Part shown: piece after piece, positions 43,383-51,824 of the stretch | Layout of the letters: the number at the start of each line of letters is the position of its first letter | How positions within the stretch are numbered: the first letter of the stretch is position 1 | Source of the DNA: CALJFL01 sp036961205 | GTDB taxonomy: Bacteria; Pseudomonadota; Gammaproteobacteria; Pseudomonadales; Halieaceae | Assembly (NCBI GenBank): GCA_036961205.1 | Contig: JBALVI010000012.1 | Location: 10,585-74,584 of the forward strand | DNA: 64,000 nucleotides | Reading direction: 5' to 3' | The notes under the pieces: model-generated | The model's database searches: none | Seen by the model: the letters and a program-made list of their open reading frames with translations, nothing else | Told to the model about the DNA's origin: nothing | Program-made: the position numbers and the translations under genes

Positions 43383-44825
43383 ATGGAATCAGGCTCAGCA
43401 GCCCTGCGAGTAGAGAAAACAACCCTTAAATCCGTCATCAGGAAAACGTACGTCATAGATACCAACGTGTTGCTACACGACCCAACAGCGGTAGCAGCTT
43501 TCAAGGAGCACCAAGTGGTCATCCCCATGACCGTGCTGGAGGAGCTCGATAATATCAAGGACAGGCGTGATAAAGCCGTCAGCAGCGAGGCGCGTATCGC
43601 AATTGGCATCATCGACAAGGTCGTAGATTCGGCTAGTCCGCAGGAAATTCAGGAGGGCGTAGAAGTCCCTGGAAGCAGTCTGGAAGGGATGCCCTGTGGC
43701 ACCTTGGCGATTTATCCGGATCAGTTGCTCAGTGATGATTCCCAAGTCCCGTATTTGGATGTGACCCAGGATCAGGCTAATGACAATCGCATCATTAATG
43801 TAGCGCTGCGCCTGCAGGCGGAGAACCCTGATGAGTTTGTCTGCCTGGTGACCAAAGATATCAATATGCGGATCAAGGCCAAAGGCTCGGGCTTGCTGCA
43901 TGTTGAGGATTATCGTCGCGATCGGGTGTTAGATGACATCGATTTGTTATCGCGCGGCTATGAACACATTGAGGGCGACTTCTGGTCGACCATTTCTGAG
44001 GTCGATACGCTGCGGGAGGGTGACTGCACGCTTCACCGCATCCCCAGTAAATCGCTGCCAGGCGCCTACCCCAATATGTTTGTCCACGATGATCAGGACT
44101 TTATTGCCTTCGTGAAGCGGGTGGATAAGGACTTTGTCTATCTGCGCTGCGACAGTCGCGATAACCTCATGCATAGGCGTTTTTGGGGGCTGGTGCCGCG
44201 CAACCTCGAACAGGCCATGGCCATGGCTTTGCTGGATGATGACGGTGTTGATATGACGGTGATGACCGGGCCTGCGGGTTCCGGTAAGACCTTGCTGGCG
44301 CTATCTTATGGGCTGCATGCCATTTTGGAGCAGAAAAAGTACAGCAAGTTGATTGTCGCGCGCTCGACGCCACCAATCGCAGAAGATATAGGGTTTCTGC
44401 CTGGGACTGAGGAGGAGAAGATGGCGCCTTGGCTCGCCGCCTTTGACGACAATCTGGAAATTCTCCATGGCACGGATGAGTCCTGTAACGGCAGTATTGA
44501 GTACGTTAAGGAGCGGGCTAACATCCAGTTTAAATCGCTCAATTTTATGCGCGGCCGCTCCTTTAATAACGCCTACATAATCATTGACGAGAGCCAGGGG
44601 TTGACCCAGTTCCAGCTCAAATCGATTATTAGTCGGGTGGGAGCTGATTCAAAAATTGTAGTTTTGGGCAATCTTGCGCAGATCGACAATAAATATATCT
44701 CGCCTCTGACGTCCGGTTTGACCTATCTGGTGGAGAAAAGTAAGGCCTATCCACATGCCGGGATTATGCATGTTAACGGTATTGTCCGGTCCCGCCTGGC
44801 GGCCTTTGCCGAGGAGAATCTCTAG
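43383..44825 (+). CDS. PIN domain plus PhoH-type ATPase
   Basis: A 480-residue protein joining an N-terminal PIN ribonuclease-like domain (about 20-165: YVIDTNVLLHDPTAV, then VVIPMTVLEELDNIKDR, then FVCLVTKDINMRIKA) with a C-terminal PhoH helicase-like ATPase domain (about 240-480: Walker A GPAGSGKTLLA near 297, Walker B NAYIIIDESQGLT). The acidic residues of the PIN site are visible. PhoH2-type proteins unwind and cut RNA in other bacteria. It lacks an adjacent antitoxin gene. Its stop overlaps the convergent gene's stop (CTAG). Confidence 0.93.
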   Translation: MESGSAALRVEKTTLKSVIRKTYVIDTNVLLHDPTAVAAFKEHQVVIPMTVLEELDNIKDRRDKAVSSEARIAIGIIDKVVDSASPQEIQEGVEVPGSSLEGMPCGTLAIYPDQLLSDDSQVPYLDVTQDQANDNRIINVALRLQAENPDEFVCLVTKDINMRIKAKGSGLLHVEDYRRDRVLDDIDLLSRGYEHIEGDFWSTISEVDTLREGDCTLHRIPSKSLPGAYPNMFVHDDQDFIAFVKRVDKDFVYLRCDSRDNLMHRRFWGLVPRNLEQAMAMALLDDDGVDMTVMTGPAGSGKTLLALSYGLHAILEQKKYSKLIVARSTPPIAEDIGFLPGTEEEKMAPWLAAFDDNLEILHGTDESCNGSIEYVKERANIQFKSLNFMRGRSFNNAYIIIDESQGLTQFQLKSIISRVGADSKIVVLGNLAQIDNKYISPLTSGLTYLVEKSKAYPHAGIMHVNGIVRSRLAAFAEENL

Positions 44826-45982
44826 GGAGTCTGGCTGGTTGCTGGCCCCGCCTGCTGGTAGGGGTCAGCAAAATTTTCCTCCTGGTCATCCGCTTCTTGC
44901 GGATCCATCGCTTTACGCATTCGACGCAAGTCGCGCTCAAGGGCGATTTCAAATCGCACCTCCACCCCCCAAACGCCGGCTCTGTCTTCATCGAGATTCG
45001 GGCGGCGGTAGTTGTAGGTTGGTTCCAGCTCCATAAACAGGAAATCGCGATATACCTGCTTGCGCCAGGTAAGGCCCACGCGGTAATTTTTTACGTAGCT
45101 GTCGGGTCGGGTAACACCGCGAATGGTGCCAAAATAATTGATAGCATAGGGCCGTCTGGAGTCCGGGTTGTAACGTTTGCGCAAGGAGAGTCGAGTGCGC
45201 CACTCCACGCCGTCAGTATGCTCGCCCCACTCGCCGCGGTTACTCCATCGCCACACGCTGTCTTCGTCGCGCACGCGGTTCAGGTCAAGTTGTGAAATGG
45301 AGAAGAAACCCTCGCCATCCTCGTACTGCAGTCGTTCCAGGAAGCGGTAGCTATGGCGCTCGTCGATGGGCGCTTCGTTGCGGTACTTGACGCCTGGACG
45401 CAGGTTGCCGGAGGCAATTCCCATGGTCAGGTCGATTCGCGATCTGGTCCGTTCCTCGCCCAGTTGGTACTGCAGCGCAACCTGGTTTTCCGACTCGCGG
45501 TCTTCCTCGTCGAGCGTATCTGCGTCATCACCGCTGAACACCAAATTCAGGCGCCGTGAAATTCGTGGCATCTGCAATTTACCGCGCAGGCGCACACTCA
45601 GGTCATGGCCGTCTTCAGATTCCCAGTCGTCGGAGACCTCAAGGCGCAGCAGGGATTCTGCTTTTTCCAGATCATTATTGGCGTCGCCAAAATACTCATC
45701 CATCCACTCGGTGAGAGCCTGGGCCTGGTCGGTGACATAGGCGTGGCTATCGTCTACCCAGTTGACATCTTCTTCCTGGTGCTCCACCTGAATTTCTTCC
45801 AGAATTTCCTCCTCATCGGGAGCGAGGGGCTGCCAACCTCCAATTTGATCTTCCGGGGTTGCGGCTTTAGCTTCGACACTTTCGGCAGTAGCAGGCTCGG
45901 GCACCGTCGAATCCGCCTGGGCCCAGGCTATGGCCGGTACTAGCATAATTGTCAGTAGCCAAATCTTCACATTCAAGAACAA
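44822..45982 (-). CDS. Predicted outer-membrane beta-barrel-like protein
   Basis: An exported protein of about 386 residues. I favour the TTG at 45982, because AGGGG lies 10 bases before it and it gives a compact signal peptide (MFLNVKIWLLTIMLVPAIAW, cut after AQA); GTG codons at 46009 and 45970 are alternatives. The mature N-terminus (about 25-110) is very acidic. Residues about 130-360 have alternating polar and hydrophobic residues with many Arg, Tyr and Trp (SVRLRGKLQMPRISRRLNLV, FFSISQLDLNRV), as in outer-membrane barrels. Function unknown. It diverges from psd with almost no gap, so their promoters must overlap. Confidence 0.7.
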   Translation of the reverse strand: MFLNVKIWLLTIMLVPAIAWAQADSTVPEPATAESVEAKAATPEDQIGGWQPLAPDEEEILEEIQVEHQEEDVNWVDDSHAYVTDQAQALTEWMDEYFGDANNDLEKAESLLRLEVSDDWESEDGHDLSVRLRGKLQMPRISRRLNLVFSGDDADTLDEEDRESENQVALQYQLGEERTRSRIDLTMGIASGNLRPGVKYRNEAPIDERHSYRFLERLQYEDGEGFFSISQLDLNRVRDEDSVWRWSNRGEWGEHTDGVEWRTRLSLRKRYNPDSRRPYAINYFGTIRGVTRPDSYVKNYRVGLTWRKQVYRDFLFMELEPTYNYRRPNLDEDRAGVWGVEVRFEIALERDLRRMRKAMDPQEADDQEENFADPYQQAGPATSQTP

Positions 45983-46017
45983 CGTACTTTTACCCCTAAG
46001 ACGATACACTACCCGCC

Positions 46018-46869
46018 ATGGACAGACTTTTCATCTTTTTCCAACACCTCGTACCCCAGCATCTGCTCTCCCGCGCAACTGGCGCTTTAGCGGATTTGTG
46101 CTACCCCATTTGGCTCAAAAACTGGGTTATAAAGCGATTTATAGCGCATTTTAAGGTCAATATGGACGAGGCGGCGGAGCCGAATCCCGAGGCGTATGCG
46201 AATTTCAACGCGTTTTTCACCCGCCCGCTAACTACCGGTGCCCGGCCCACTGCCGACGATGCAGTGGTGTGCCCGGCAGATGGCGCTATCAGTCAGTTGG
46301 GGGCCATTGAGCAGGGCAGGATATTTCAGGCAAAAGGGCAGTGGTATACCACAGAGGAGTTGTTGGGCGGGGATCTTGCCAGGGCAGCTCTTTTTGATGA
46401 AGGTGAGTTCGCCACCATCTATCTTTCTCCCAGAGACTACCATCGGGTACACATGCCACTAGCGGGAAAACTGACTGCAACCACCTACATTCCCGGGAAG
46501 TTATTTTCAGTGAATGGTGTTACTGCAGAAAATGTAGAACGCCTTTTTGCCCGCAATGAGCGGCTGGTTTGCTATTTTGATACTGACCTTGGGCCAATGG
46601 CGCTGATATTGGTTGGAGCCATGGTAGTGGCGGGTATCGAGACTGTCTGGTCAGGTCAGGTGGCCCCGCCAACTTCGGCTCCTTCAACTCTGGATTTCGC
46701 ACATCTGCCCGATGAAGTTAATTTGGGCAAGGGTGAGGAAATGGGGCGATTTAAGCTGGGTTCTACTGCAATACTGTTATTTCCCAAAGGCGCAATAGAA
46801 TGGGACGAGCGTTATGTTGCGGGTACTGCAACACGCTTGGGAGAAGGTCTGGCCGCTGCTAGATCGTAA
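46018..46869 (+). CDS. psd: Phosphatidylserine decarboxylase proenzyme
   Basis: Psd makes phosphatidylethanolamine at the inner membrane. The proenzyme has 283 residues, like E. coli Psd. It cuts itself at the serine of LGST, seen in FKLGSTAILLFPKG (about 242-255), to form the pyruvoyl group. The conserved YHRVHMPLAGKL and the N-terminal hydrophobic helix are present. In E. coli psd lies downstream of rsgA on the same strand; here psd is on the opposite strand and converges with rsgA. A perfect 6-bp hairpin (GGTGCC / GGCACC, 46873-46890) directly follows the stop. Confidence 0.97.
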   Translation: MDRLFIFFQHLVPQHLLSRATGALADLCYPIWLKNWVIKRFIAHFKVNMDEAAEPNPEAYANFNAFFTRPLTTGARPTADDAVVCPADGAISQLGAIEQGRIFQAKGQWYTTEELLGGDLARAALFDEGEFATIYLSPRDYHRVHMPLAGKLTATTYIPGKLFSVNGVTAENVERLFARNERLVCYFDTDLGPMALILVGAMVVAGIETVWSGQVAPPTSAPSTLDFAHLPDEVNLGKGEEMGRFKLGSTAILLFPKGAIEWDERYVAGTATRLGEGLAAARS

Positions 46870-46890
46870 ATTGGTGCCTGCTTGGGCACC

Positions 46891-47159
46891 ACTGAATCGC
46901 CAGCGCTAATTCAATTGTGAACAGCCGCGGTCTATTTGACGCCGACAGGCGGCTGCGCAACTCGACCATTTTTTGCTGTGCAAAAAACGATTCGATCACG
47001 CTAAGGCGTGCTCTCACCCTTCGGGCGACCTAAAGGTCGTCGAAAACGCTAGCGCGTTTTTTGGGACTCGGACAGTGCTCGCCTAAAAGCGCCTGTCAGC
47101 GTCAAACAGCCCAAACGCGGCTCTATTGTTCACAATCGAATTAGCGCTGACGATCCAGT
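46891..47159 (-). repeat. 269-bp nested inverted-repeat element between psd and rsgA, possible structured RNA
   Basis: Outer arms 46891-46923 and 47127-47159 pair over 33 bases with three mismatches. After GCCGCG (46924-46929) / CGCGGC (47116-47121) and a small internal loop, inner arms 46935-46951 and 47090-47106 pair over 17 bases with one mismatch. All four mismatches are A-C on the plus strand and would be G-U pairs in a minus-strand RNA. The apical 138 bases contain four small hairpins: TTTTTTGC/GCAAAAAA (46969-46987), CACGC/GCGTG (46997-47010), CGACC/GGTCG (47026-47039), AAAACGC/GCGTTTT (47043-47060). It follows the rsgA stop at 47179. Not a known RNA family to my knowledge. Confidence 0.75.
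47043..47062 (+). terminator. Possible bidirectional terminator within the structured element
   Basis: A perfect 7-bp stem AAAACGC / GCGTTTT with loop TAGC, followed by two more T on the plus strand. It could end psd transcripts coming from the left and rsgA transcripts coming from the right. The stem is short and AT-rich, so efficiency is uncertain. Confidence 0.35.
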
Positions 47160-47178
47160 TACTCACTTCGTTGTGGGA

Positions 47179-48192
47179 TTAGTCGTCTTCCAGGCTCCCT
47201 ATTATGCGCCTGTAGCTATCCAGTCTTTCAATAGAAATTCCGCCTGTATCGGCAGCGGTGAGAATGGCGCACTGAGGTTCCTGTTCATGCTGACAGTCGC
47301 GAAATTTGCAGGTGCCCAGGTAGTCTCGGAATTCTATGAAGCCTTGTTCAACTTGTTCCTTGGTCATGTGCCACAGCCCGAATTCCCGAATCCCTGGAGA
47401 ATCGATAAGAGTGCCGCCGGTGGGCAGATGAAATAGCTGGGCGGTGGTGGTGGTATGAGTTCCCTTGAGAGTACTTTCGGACAGGGCGCCCACGCGCAAG
47501 TGTGCTTCGGGCAACAAAGTGTTGACCAGAGATGACTTGCCTACTCCCGATTGGCCGACAAAGACGCTAGTGCGGCCCTTCAATGCCTGGTGCAGTTCCT
47601 CCATCCCGCCGGATTTAATGGAGGTTCGAATGATTCTATAACCCAGGGCCGGATAGCTATCCAGCAATAGGCTCATAAGTTCCTGTAGTGCTGCATCGTC
47701 GGCTAGTAGATCGGTTTTGTTGAGGAGAATAATCGGTTCGATGTCCACGCTCTCCGCGGCCACCAGATAACGATCGATCAGATTGGCGTGCGGTTCGGGG
47801 TAGGGTGCGATAACTACGAAAATCTGGTCAATGTTGGCTGCTATCGGTTTCAGCTTGCCGTAGGGGTCGGGGCGTCGTAATTCGCTTTGTCGCTCTAGCT
47901 GTGCCACAACAACGCCGGTGGGCTCGCCCGGGCACCAGATCACTCGATCGCCGGTGACCAGGCCTTCCAGGTTGGCCCGCATGTGGCAGCGGTGGCTCTT
48001 GCCAGGCTCTGATTCAACTTCTACCTGGGTGCCAAAGTGTGCGGTTATTAATCCTTCGCGCTCAGCCCCAAGATTTCCAGCGGCCAGTGCTTCTACTGCC
48101 CGCCCATCCTTGTCAGCCGCCCGCTTGGTACGTTCTTCCTGTATTTTGTTGACGCGCCAAGCCTGTCGCCTGGTTAGTTTTCTTTTACTCAT
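47179..48192 (-). CDS. rsgA: Ribosome small subunit-dependent GTPase A
   Basis: RsgA is a circularly permuted GTPase that checks late 30S ribosome maturation. I start it at the ATG at 48192 (MSKRKLTRRQ, 337 residues); the open frame continues upstream to 48387 but those 65 residues overlap orn on the other strand. An N-terminal OB domain (about 60-130) is followed by the permuted GTPase motifs LLNKTDLL (G4), GQSGVGKSSLVN (G1) and DSPGIREFGLW (G3), and a zinc-binding C-terminus with the Cys/His set CKFRDCQHEQEPQCAI. Confidence 0.96.
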   Translation of the reverse strand: MSKRKLTRRQAWRVNKIQEERTKRAADKDGRAVEALAAGNLGAEREGLITAHFGTQVEVESEPGKSHRCHMRANLEGLVTGDRVIWCPGEPTGVVVAQLERQSELRRPDPYGKLKPIAANIDQIFVVIAPYPEPHANLIDRYLVAAESVDIEPIILLNKTDLLADDAALQELMSLLLDSYPALGYRIIRTSIKSGGMEELHQALKGRTSVFVGQSGVGKSSLVNTLLPEAHLRVGALSESTLKGTHTTTTAQLFHLPTGGTLIDSPGIREFGLWHMTKEQVEQGFIEFRDYLGTCKFRDCQHEQEPQCAILTAADTGGISIERLDSYRRIIGSLEDD

Positions 48193-48215
48193 TTCGCCAT
48201 TATTGGTGTAGGTGC

Positions 48216-48243
48216 TTGGCCTGTCGAGGCAATTTGCTACACT
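48216..48243 (+). promoter_or_regulatory. Predicted sigma-70 promoter of orn
   Basis: A -35 box TTGGCC (48216-48221) and a -10 box TACACT (48238-48243) are 16 bases apart, placing the start near 48250, about 28 bases before orn. It lies in the 85-base gap between divergent rsgA and orn. Confidence 0.4.
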
Positions 48244-48277
48244 CTTACCCAAATGCTGTGAAATGGAGACAGCCTGA

Positions 48278-48823
48278 ATGAAAAATGCCAGCAATCTGGT
48301 CTGGGTAGACCTTGAAATGACCGGCCTGGAGCCGGATCGCGATGTCGTCATCGAAATGGCCACTATTGTGACGGATAGCGACCTCAATACCCTCGCTGAG
48401 GGACCGGTGATAGCGATTCATCAGGTGGATTCTATCCTCGACAATATGGATGAGTGGAATACCACGCATCACAATCGTTCTGGTCTGGTAGAGAGAGTCA
48501 AATCCAGCGCTTACGATGAATCGACCGCGGCGCGCGAAACGATAGCTTTTCTGGATGAGTGGGTGCCACGCGATTCCTCACCGATGTGTGGCAATACGAT
48601 TTGTCAGGACCGGCGCTTCATGGCAAGACACCTGCCTGAGCTGGAAGTCTGGTTTCACTATCGGAATCTGGATGTCAGCTCCCTAAAGATCCTGATGCAG
48701 CGCTGGCGCCCCGATCTCGAGGCGGGTTTTCGCAAATCTGCAACCCATCTGGCGCTGGACGATATCAGGGAGTCAATTGAGGAGCTGCGCTATTACCGTG
48801 AACACTTCCTGCGATTGGAATAA
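48278..48823 (+). CDS. orn: Oligoribonuclease
   Basis: Orn degrades RNA dinucleotides, including pGpG from cyclic di-GMP turnover. It has 181 residues, the same as E. coli. The DEDDh exonuclease motifs are intact: WVDLEMTGLEPDRD near the start, MCGNTICQDRRFM in the middle and THLALDDIRESIEELRYY near the end. In E. coli it also lies next to divergent rsgA, supporting the call. Confidence 0.97.
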   Translation: MKNASNLVWVDLEMTGLEPDRDVVIEMATIVTDSDLNTLAEGPVIAIHQVDSILDNMDEWNTTHHNRSGLVERVKSSAYDESTAARETIAFLDEWVPRDSSPMCGNTICQDRRFMARHLPELEVWFHYRNLDVSSLKILMQRWRPDLEAGFRKSATHLALDDIRESIEELRYYREHFLRLE

Positions 48824-48966
48824 ATATTGCGGAGACTAGTGTTTGCCGTATTGCCGATTGTTTTTTCTATGTAAACTAGCTTATCAGTTGGGGGGAGCTG
48901 CATTCCAATTATCGGGACAGCACACTCACTTGAAGCAACTTTCGATGACGCTTAGGGAAAAGTGAC

Positions 48967-49731
48967 ATGACTGCAGCAGATAGCGATGCGGACAAGCAGG
49001 CCAAACCATCGGGATCGTTTATGCGTGAATTACGTCGCCGCAAGGTGGTGCGAACGCTGATCCTGTATATCGTTTTATGTTGGGGTGCGTTGCAGGTTGG
49101 CGACATTCTATTCCCCGCTATGGGACTGGATTCCGATGAAGCCTCCCGTAATTTTCTTTATCTCGCGATCCTGGGTTTTCCGATTACGTTTGCAATGGCC
49201 TGGTTTTTTCAGATCACGCCAAGCGGTATCGTGCTGACCAGTTCCTTTGTTGAGCGGCGCTTACTTGCCAATATTCCCCCGATAAACGAGCGGCGCAGGG
49301 ATGGGGTAAGCAACTATTTTCGCAAGGGTGAACTGCCCAAGGAGTTCAGTTGGAGTCTGGTGGCGGAAACAGGGCCCTTGACCGGACTTAGCTTCGGGGT
49401 CGATGAGCCGATAGTCCTGGGTCGTTCTCTGGATTCGGATATTGCGGTGGTCAGTCCACATGTGTCGCGTCAACATGCGCGACTGGAAGTTTCTGAAGAT
49501 CAGCTATTTGTGGAGGATCTGGGGTCTTCAAACGGCACCGTGGTCAATGGCAAAGTAATAGATGGCCGGCAGGCATTGCGCAACGAGGATGAACTAAGAT
49601 TTCACGACATCATCTTTCGAGTGTCAGAAAGTTTCTCTCGTCCTCGCAGTGAGAGTGATGCGATGAACCAGACTACCTTTATTCAGGCGGTAGATCTGGA
49701 AAAAGATCTGGAGAAGCACCGTTCCAAGTAA
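48967..49731 (+). CDS. Membrane protein with cytoplasmic FHA domain
   Basis: A 254-residue protein. Residues 1-28 are basic and polar (FMRELRRRKVVRTLI), then two transmembrane helices at about 29-48 and 62-82, followed by FQITPSGI. This N-terminal module (ELRRRKV...LCWGALQVGDILFPAMGL...LGFPITFAMAWFFQITPSG) is one often joined to cyclase, kinase or TPR domains in gammaproteobacteria. Residues about 130-215 are an FHA domain with intact phosphothreonine-binding residues: LGRSLDSD (R153), SRQHARLEV (S167, H170), SSNGT (N189). It faces a PP2C phosphatase gene across 26 bases. In E. coli the orn-queG interval has tRNA genes here instead. Confidence 0.88.
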   Translation: MTAADSDADKQAKPSGSFMRELRRRKVVRTLILYIVLCWGALQVGDILFPAMGLDSDEASRNFLYLAILGFPITFAMAWFFQITPSGIVLTSSFVERRLLANIPPINERRRDGVSNYFRKGELPKEFSWSLVAETGPLTGLSFGVDEPIVLGRSLDSDIAVVSPHVSRQHARLEVSEDQLFVEDLGSSNGTVVNGKVIDGRQALRNEDELRFHDIIFRVSESFSRPRSESDAMNQTTFIQAVDLEKDLEKHRSK

Positions 49732-49757
49732 CTAATGGGTCGGTGCAGGGTGCCAGC

Positions 49758-50630
49758 CTAGAACAGCCACCAAACGGCTAAAGCCAGCATTGCTGCAGCC
49801 AGTAGCAGTATCTTGCCATTGTGATTCACCGGCGCGGTAGCGGCGCCAATGGTGGGCACTTCCTGCGTAGTTTGTAGATCCGGGCGGTCCGTCTGGCCGT
49901 CTTTCGCGGATATCGTCGCTGCGGGTGTGCCTACCACCACCACTGTCACATTATCACGCCCACCGCCCTCCAGGGCCGCATTCAGCAGGATATCGACCTG
50001 CGCTCGCGTGGTGTGATTTTTTTTCATGTGACCGGCCATGGCCACTGTACTGACCTCGTCTGAAAGTCCATCACTGCACAGTATGATTTGTTGGCCGGCG
50101 CCCAGCTTTCCGGAAATTCTCCCCGGGTTCAAGTCGACGCTTCGGGAAACACCCAGTGACTGGGTTAGCACGTGACGGTCGGGGTGAGTCGCGGCCTCCT
50201 CGCGAGTGAGGATACCGGCGGCTAGAAGTTCGCTCACGGGGTTGTGGTCTCTGGTGAGTTGTCGCACAGCGCCGTCATAGAGGTAGGCCCGACTGTCTCC
50301 TACCCAGGAAATTTCATAGTCTTCGCCATTCAACAGAAGGGCAACTACGGTGGAGCCCATATTGCTGCCGTGATCTTCTTTGTCTATTTCATCCAGAACC
50401 GCGCGATGCGCCTTTTTAATGGCACTGACCAGGTCGGCCCCAGCTGCCACATTCTCGCGAATAGTGTCTCGGGCGATCGCGGAAGCTACCTCTCCATGGG
50501 AGTGTCCACCAACTCCGTCGGCTACCAGCCATAGTCCAAGCTCAGGGTTGGCTTCGAAGCAGTCTTCATTATGATCTCGCACCAGACCCTGGTGGGTACT
50601 GGCACCATATGGTGTCATTCCGGTTGTCAT
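49758..50630 (-). CDS. PP2C-family protein phosphatase with C-terminal membrane anchor
   Basis: A 290-residue Stp1/PrpC-like serine/threonine phosphatase. I start it at the ATG at 50630; ATG 50618 is also possible, while a longer frame overlaps queG. Metal-binding motifs are present: GLVRDHNEDCFE (15-26), VADGVGGHSHGE (37-48), WVGDSRAYLY, LCSDGLSDEV and GGGRDNVTVVVV. After about residue 245 a Thr/Pro-rich linker leads to a C-terminal helix ILLLAAAMLALAVWWLF, which would anchor it to the inner membrane. It converges with the FHA gene; no kinase gene is in view. Confidence 0.92.
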   Translation of the reverse strand: MTTGMTPYGASTHQGLVRDHNEDCFEANPELGLWLVADGVGGHSHGEVASAIARDTIRENVAAGADLVSAIKKAHRAVLDEIDKEDHGSNMGSTVVALLLNGEDYEISWVGDSRAYLYDGAVRQLTRDHNPVSELLAAGILTREEAATHPDRHVLTQSLGVSRSVDLNPGRISGKLGAGQQIILCSDGLSDEVSTVAMAGHMKKNHTTRAQVDILLNAALEGGGRDNVTVVVVGTPAATISAKDGQTDRPDLQTTQEVPTIGAATAPVNHNGKILLLAAAMLALAVWWLF

Positions 50631-50658
50631 CAGTATTTTGTTTATAACTTGTGTGGGC

Positions 50659-51744
50659 CTAAGGTACGTCAACTGCGCCCGCGTTACCATGCTGATCTAG
50701 GGCCCAGTTCACATGTTCAGTAACTAAAAGAGAGGGAAAACTCTGCCTGGCGCGCAGGGCAGCGACGATTTCTTCGGAGGTGGGTGCATTGCCCAGCGCC
50801 ACCGCCAGATTGCGAAGCCATCTCTCGAAGCCTATCCGCCTGATAGCGGAGCCTTCGGTTTTACTCAGCCAGGTGGCTTCGTCCCAAAGAAATAGTTCGA
50901 CCAGGTTTGCGTCCGCCAAACCATGCCGGGGAGCAAAGTCAGTCTCAGTAGAGGGGCTGGCAAATTTGTTCCATGGGCAGACCAGCTGACAGTCATCACA
51001 GCCAAATATGCGATTACCCATCAACGGGCGCAGTTCAGGGTCAATGCTGCCCTTATGCTCTATGGTGAGATATGAGATGCAGCGGCGTGCGTCCAGACTG
51101 AATGGACCGGTAAACGCCTGGGTGGGGCATATATCCAGGCAGGCGGTGCAGCTGCCACAGTGCTTTGAAGTTTGTGCGGGGCTTACCGGTAGCGGCAAAT
51201 CGGTATAAATCTCACCCAGGAAAAACCAGGAGCCCGCAGACTCGTTGATCAGCATGGTGTTTTTTGCAATCCACCCCAGGCCCGCTCGCTCAGCGATAGC
51301 GCGCTCCAATACCGGGGCACTGTCGACGAAGGCGCGGTAGTTGCCATCGGCTTCAGTGGCTATCTTTGCCGCCAGTTGGGCCAGACGTTTGCGTACGAGC
51401 TTGTGATAATCCCTGCCCAGGGTGTAGCGGGAGATATAGGCTTTGTCGGGTGATTCCAGAATTTCCAAAGGCTGGGTACCCTGGGCGAGGTAGTCCATAC
51501 GCAGCGACAACACCCTGCAGGTCCCTGGTATCAATTCCTCTGGGCGCGATCGCTTGATCCCGTGCTTGGTCATGTAGTCCATGGTGCCGTGGTAGCCGGC
51601 GTCCAGCCATTTCTGTAGATAGGCTTCATTGTCGCCCAGGTCCACAGAAGTGATCCCCATTTGCTGGAAACCCAGTTCTTTTGACCAGTCGCGAATGCGG
51701 CTAGTCAGTGCCTGCAATGTTTGTTCTGAGAGCTGAGCTGTCAT
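50659..51744 (-). CDS. queG: Epoxyqueuosine reductase
   Basis: QueG carries out the last step of queuosine synthesis in tRNA, a cobalamin- and iron-sulfur-dependent reduction. I start it at the ATG at 51744 (361 residues) rather than 51786. Two [4Fe-4S] motifs are present: CGSCTACLDICPTQAF (about 195-210) and CDDCQLVCPWN (about 245-255). N-terminal YHGTMDYMTKHG is also family-typical. It is divergent from the nnr gene, the same neighbour as in E. coli. Confidence 0.95.
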   Translation of the reverse strand: MTAQLSEQTLQALTSRIRDWSKELGFQQMGITSVDLGDNEAYLQKWLDAGYHGTMDYMTKHGIKRSRPEELIPGTCRVLSLRMDYLAQGTQPLEILESPDKAYISRYTLGRDYHKLVRKRLAQLAAKIATEADGNYRAFVDSAPVLERAIAERAGLGWIAKNTMLINESAGSWFFLGEIYTDLPLPVSPAQTSKHCGSCTACLDICPTQAFTGPFSLDARRCISYLTIEHKGSIDPELRPLMGNRIFGCDDCQLVCPWNKFASPSTETDFAPRHGLADANLVELFLWDEATWLSKTEGSAIRRIGFERWLRNLAVALGNAPTSEEIVAALRARQSFPSLLVTEHVNWALDQHGNAGAVDVP

Positions 51745-51824
51745 TGAACTGCGCCAGATGGAAAGTAACGCGTATAATTCTGTCACAAAATAGCGACTAA
51801 CGTTGGCAAGGCGGCTACATACCT

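Noticed and set aside
48193..48387. N-terminal extension of rsgA by 65 codons
   Set aside because: It overlaps orn on the opposite strand and is unlike the family; the ATG at 48192 gives the normal RsgA start.
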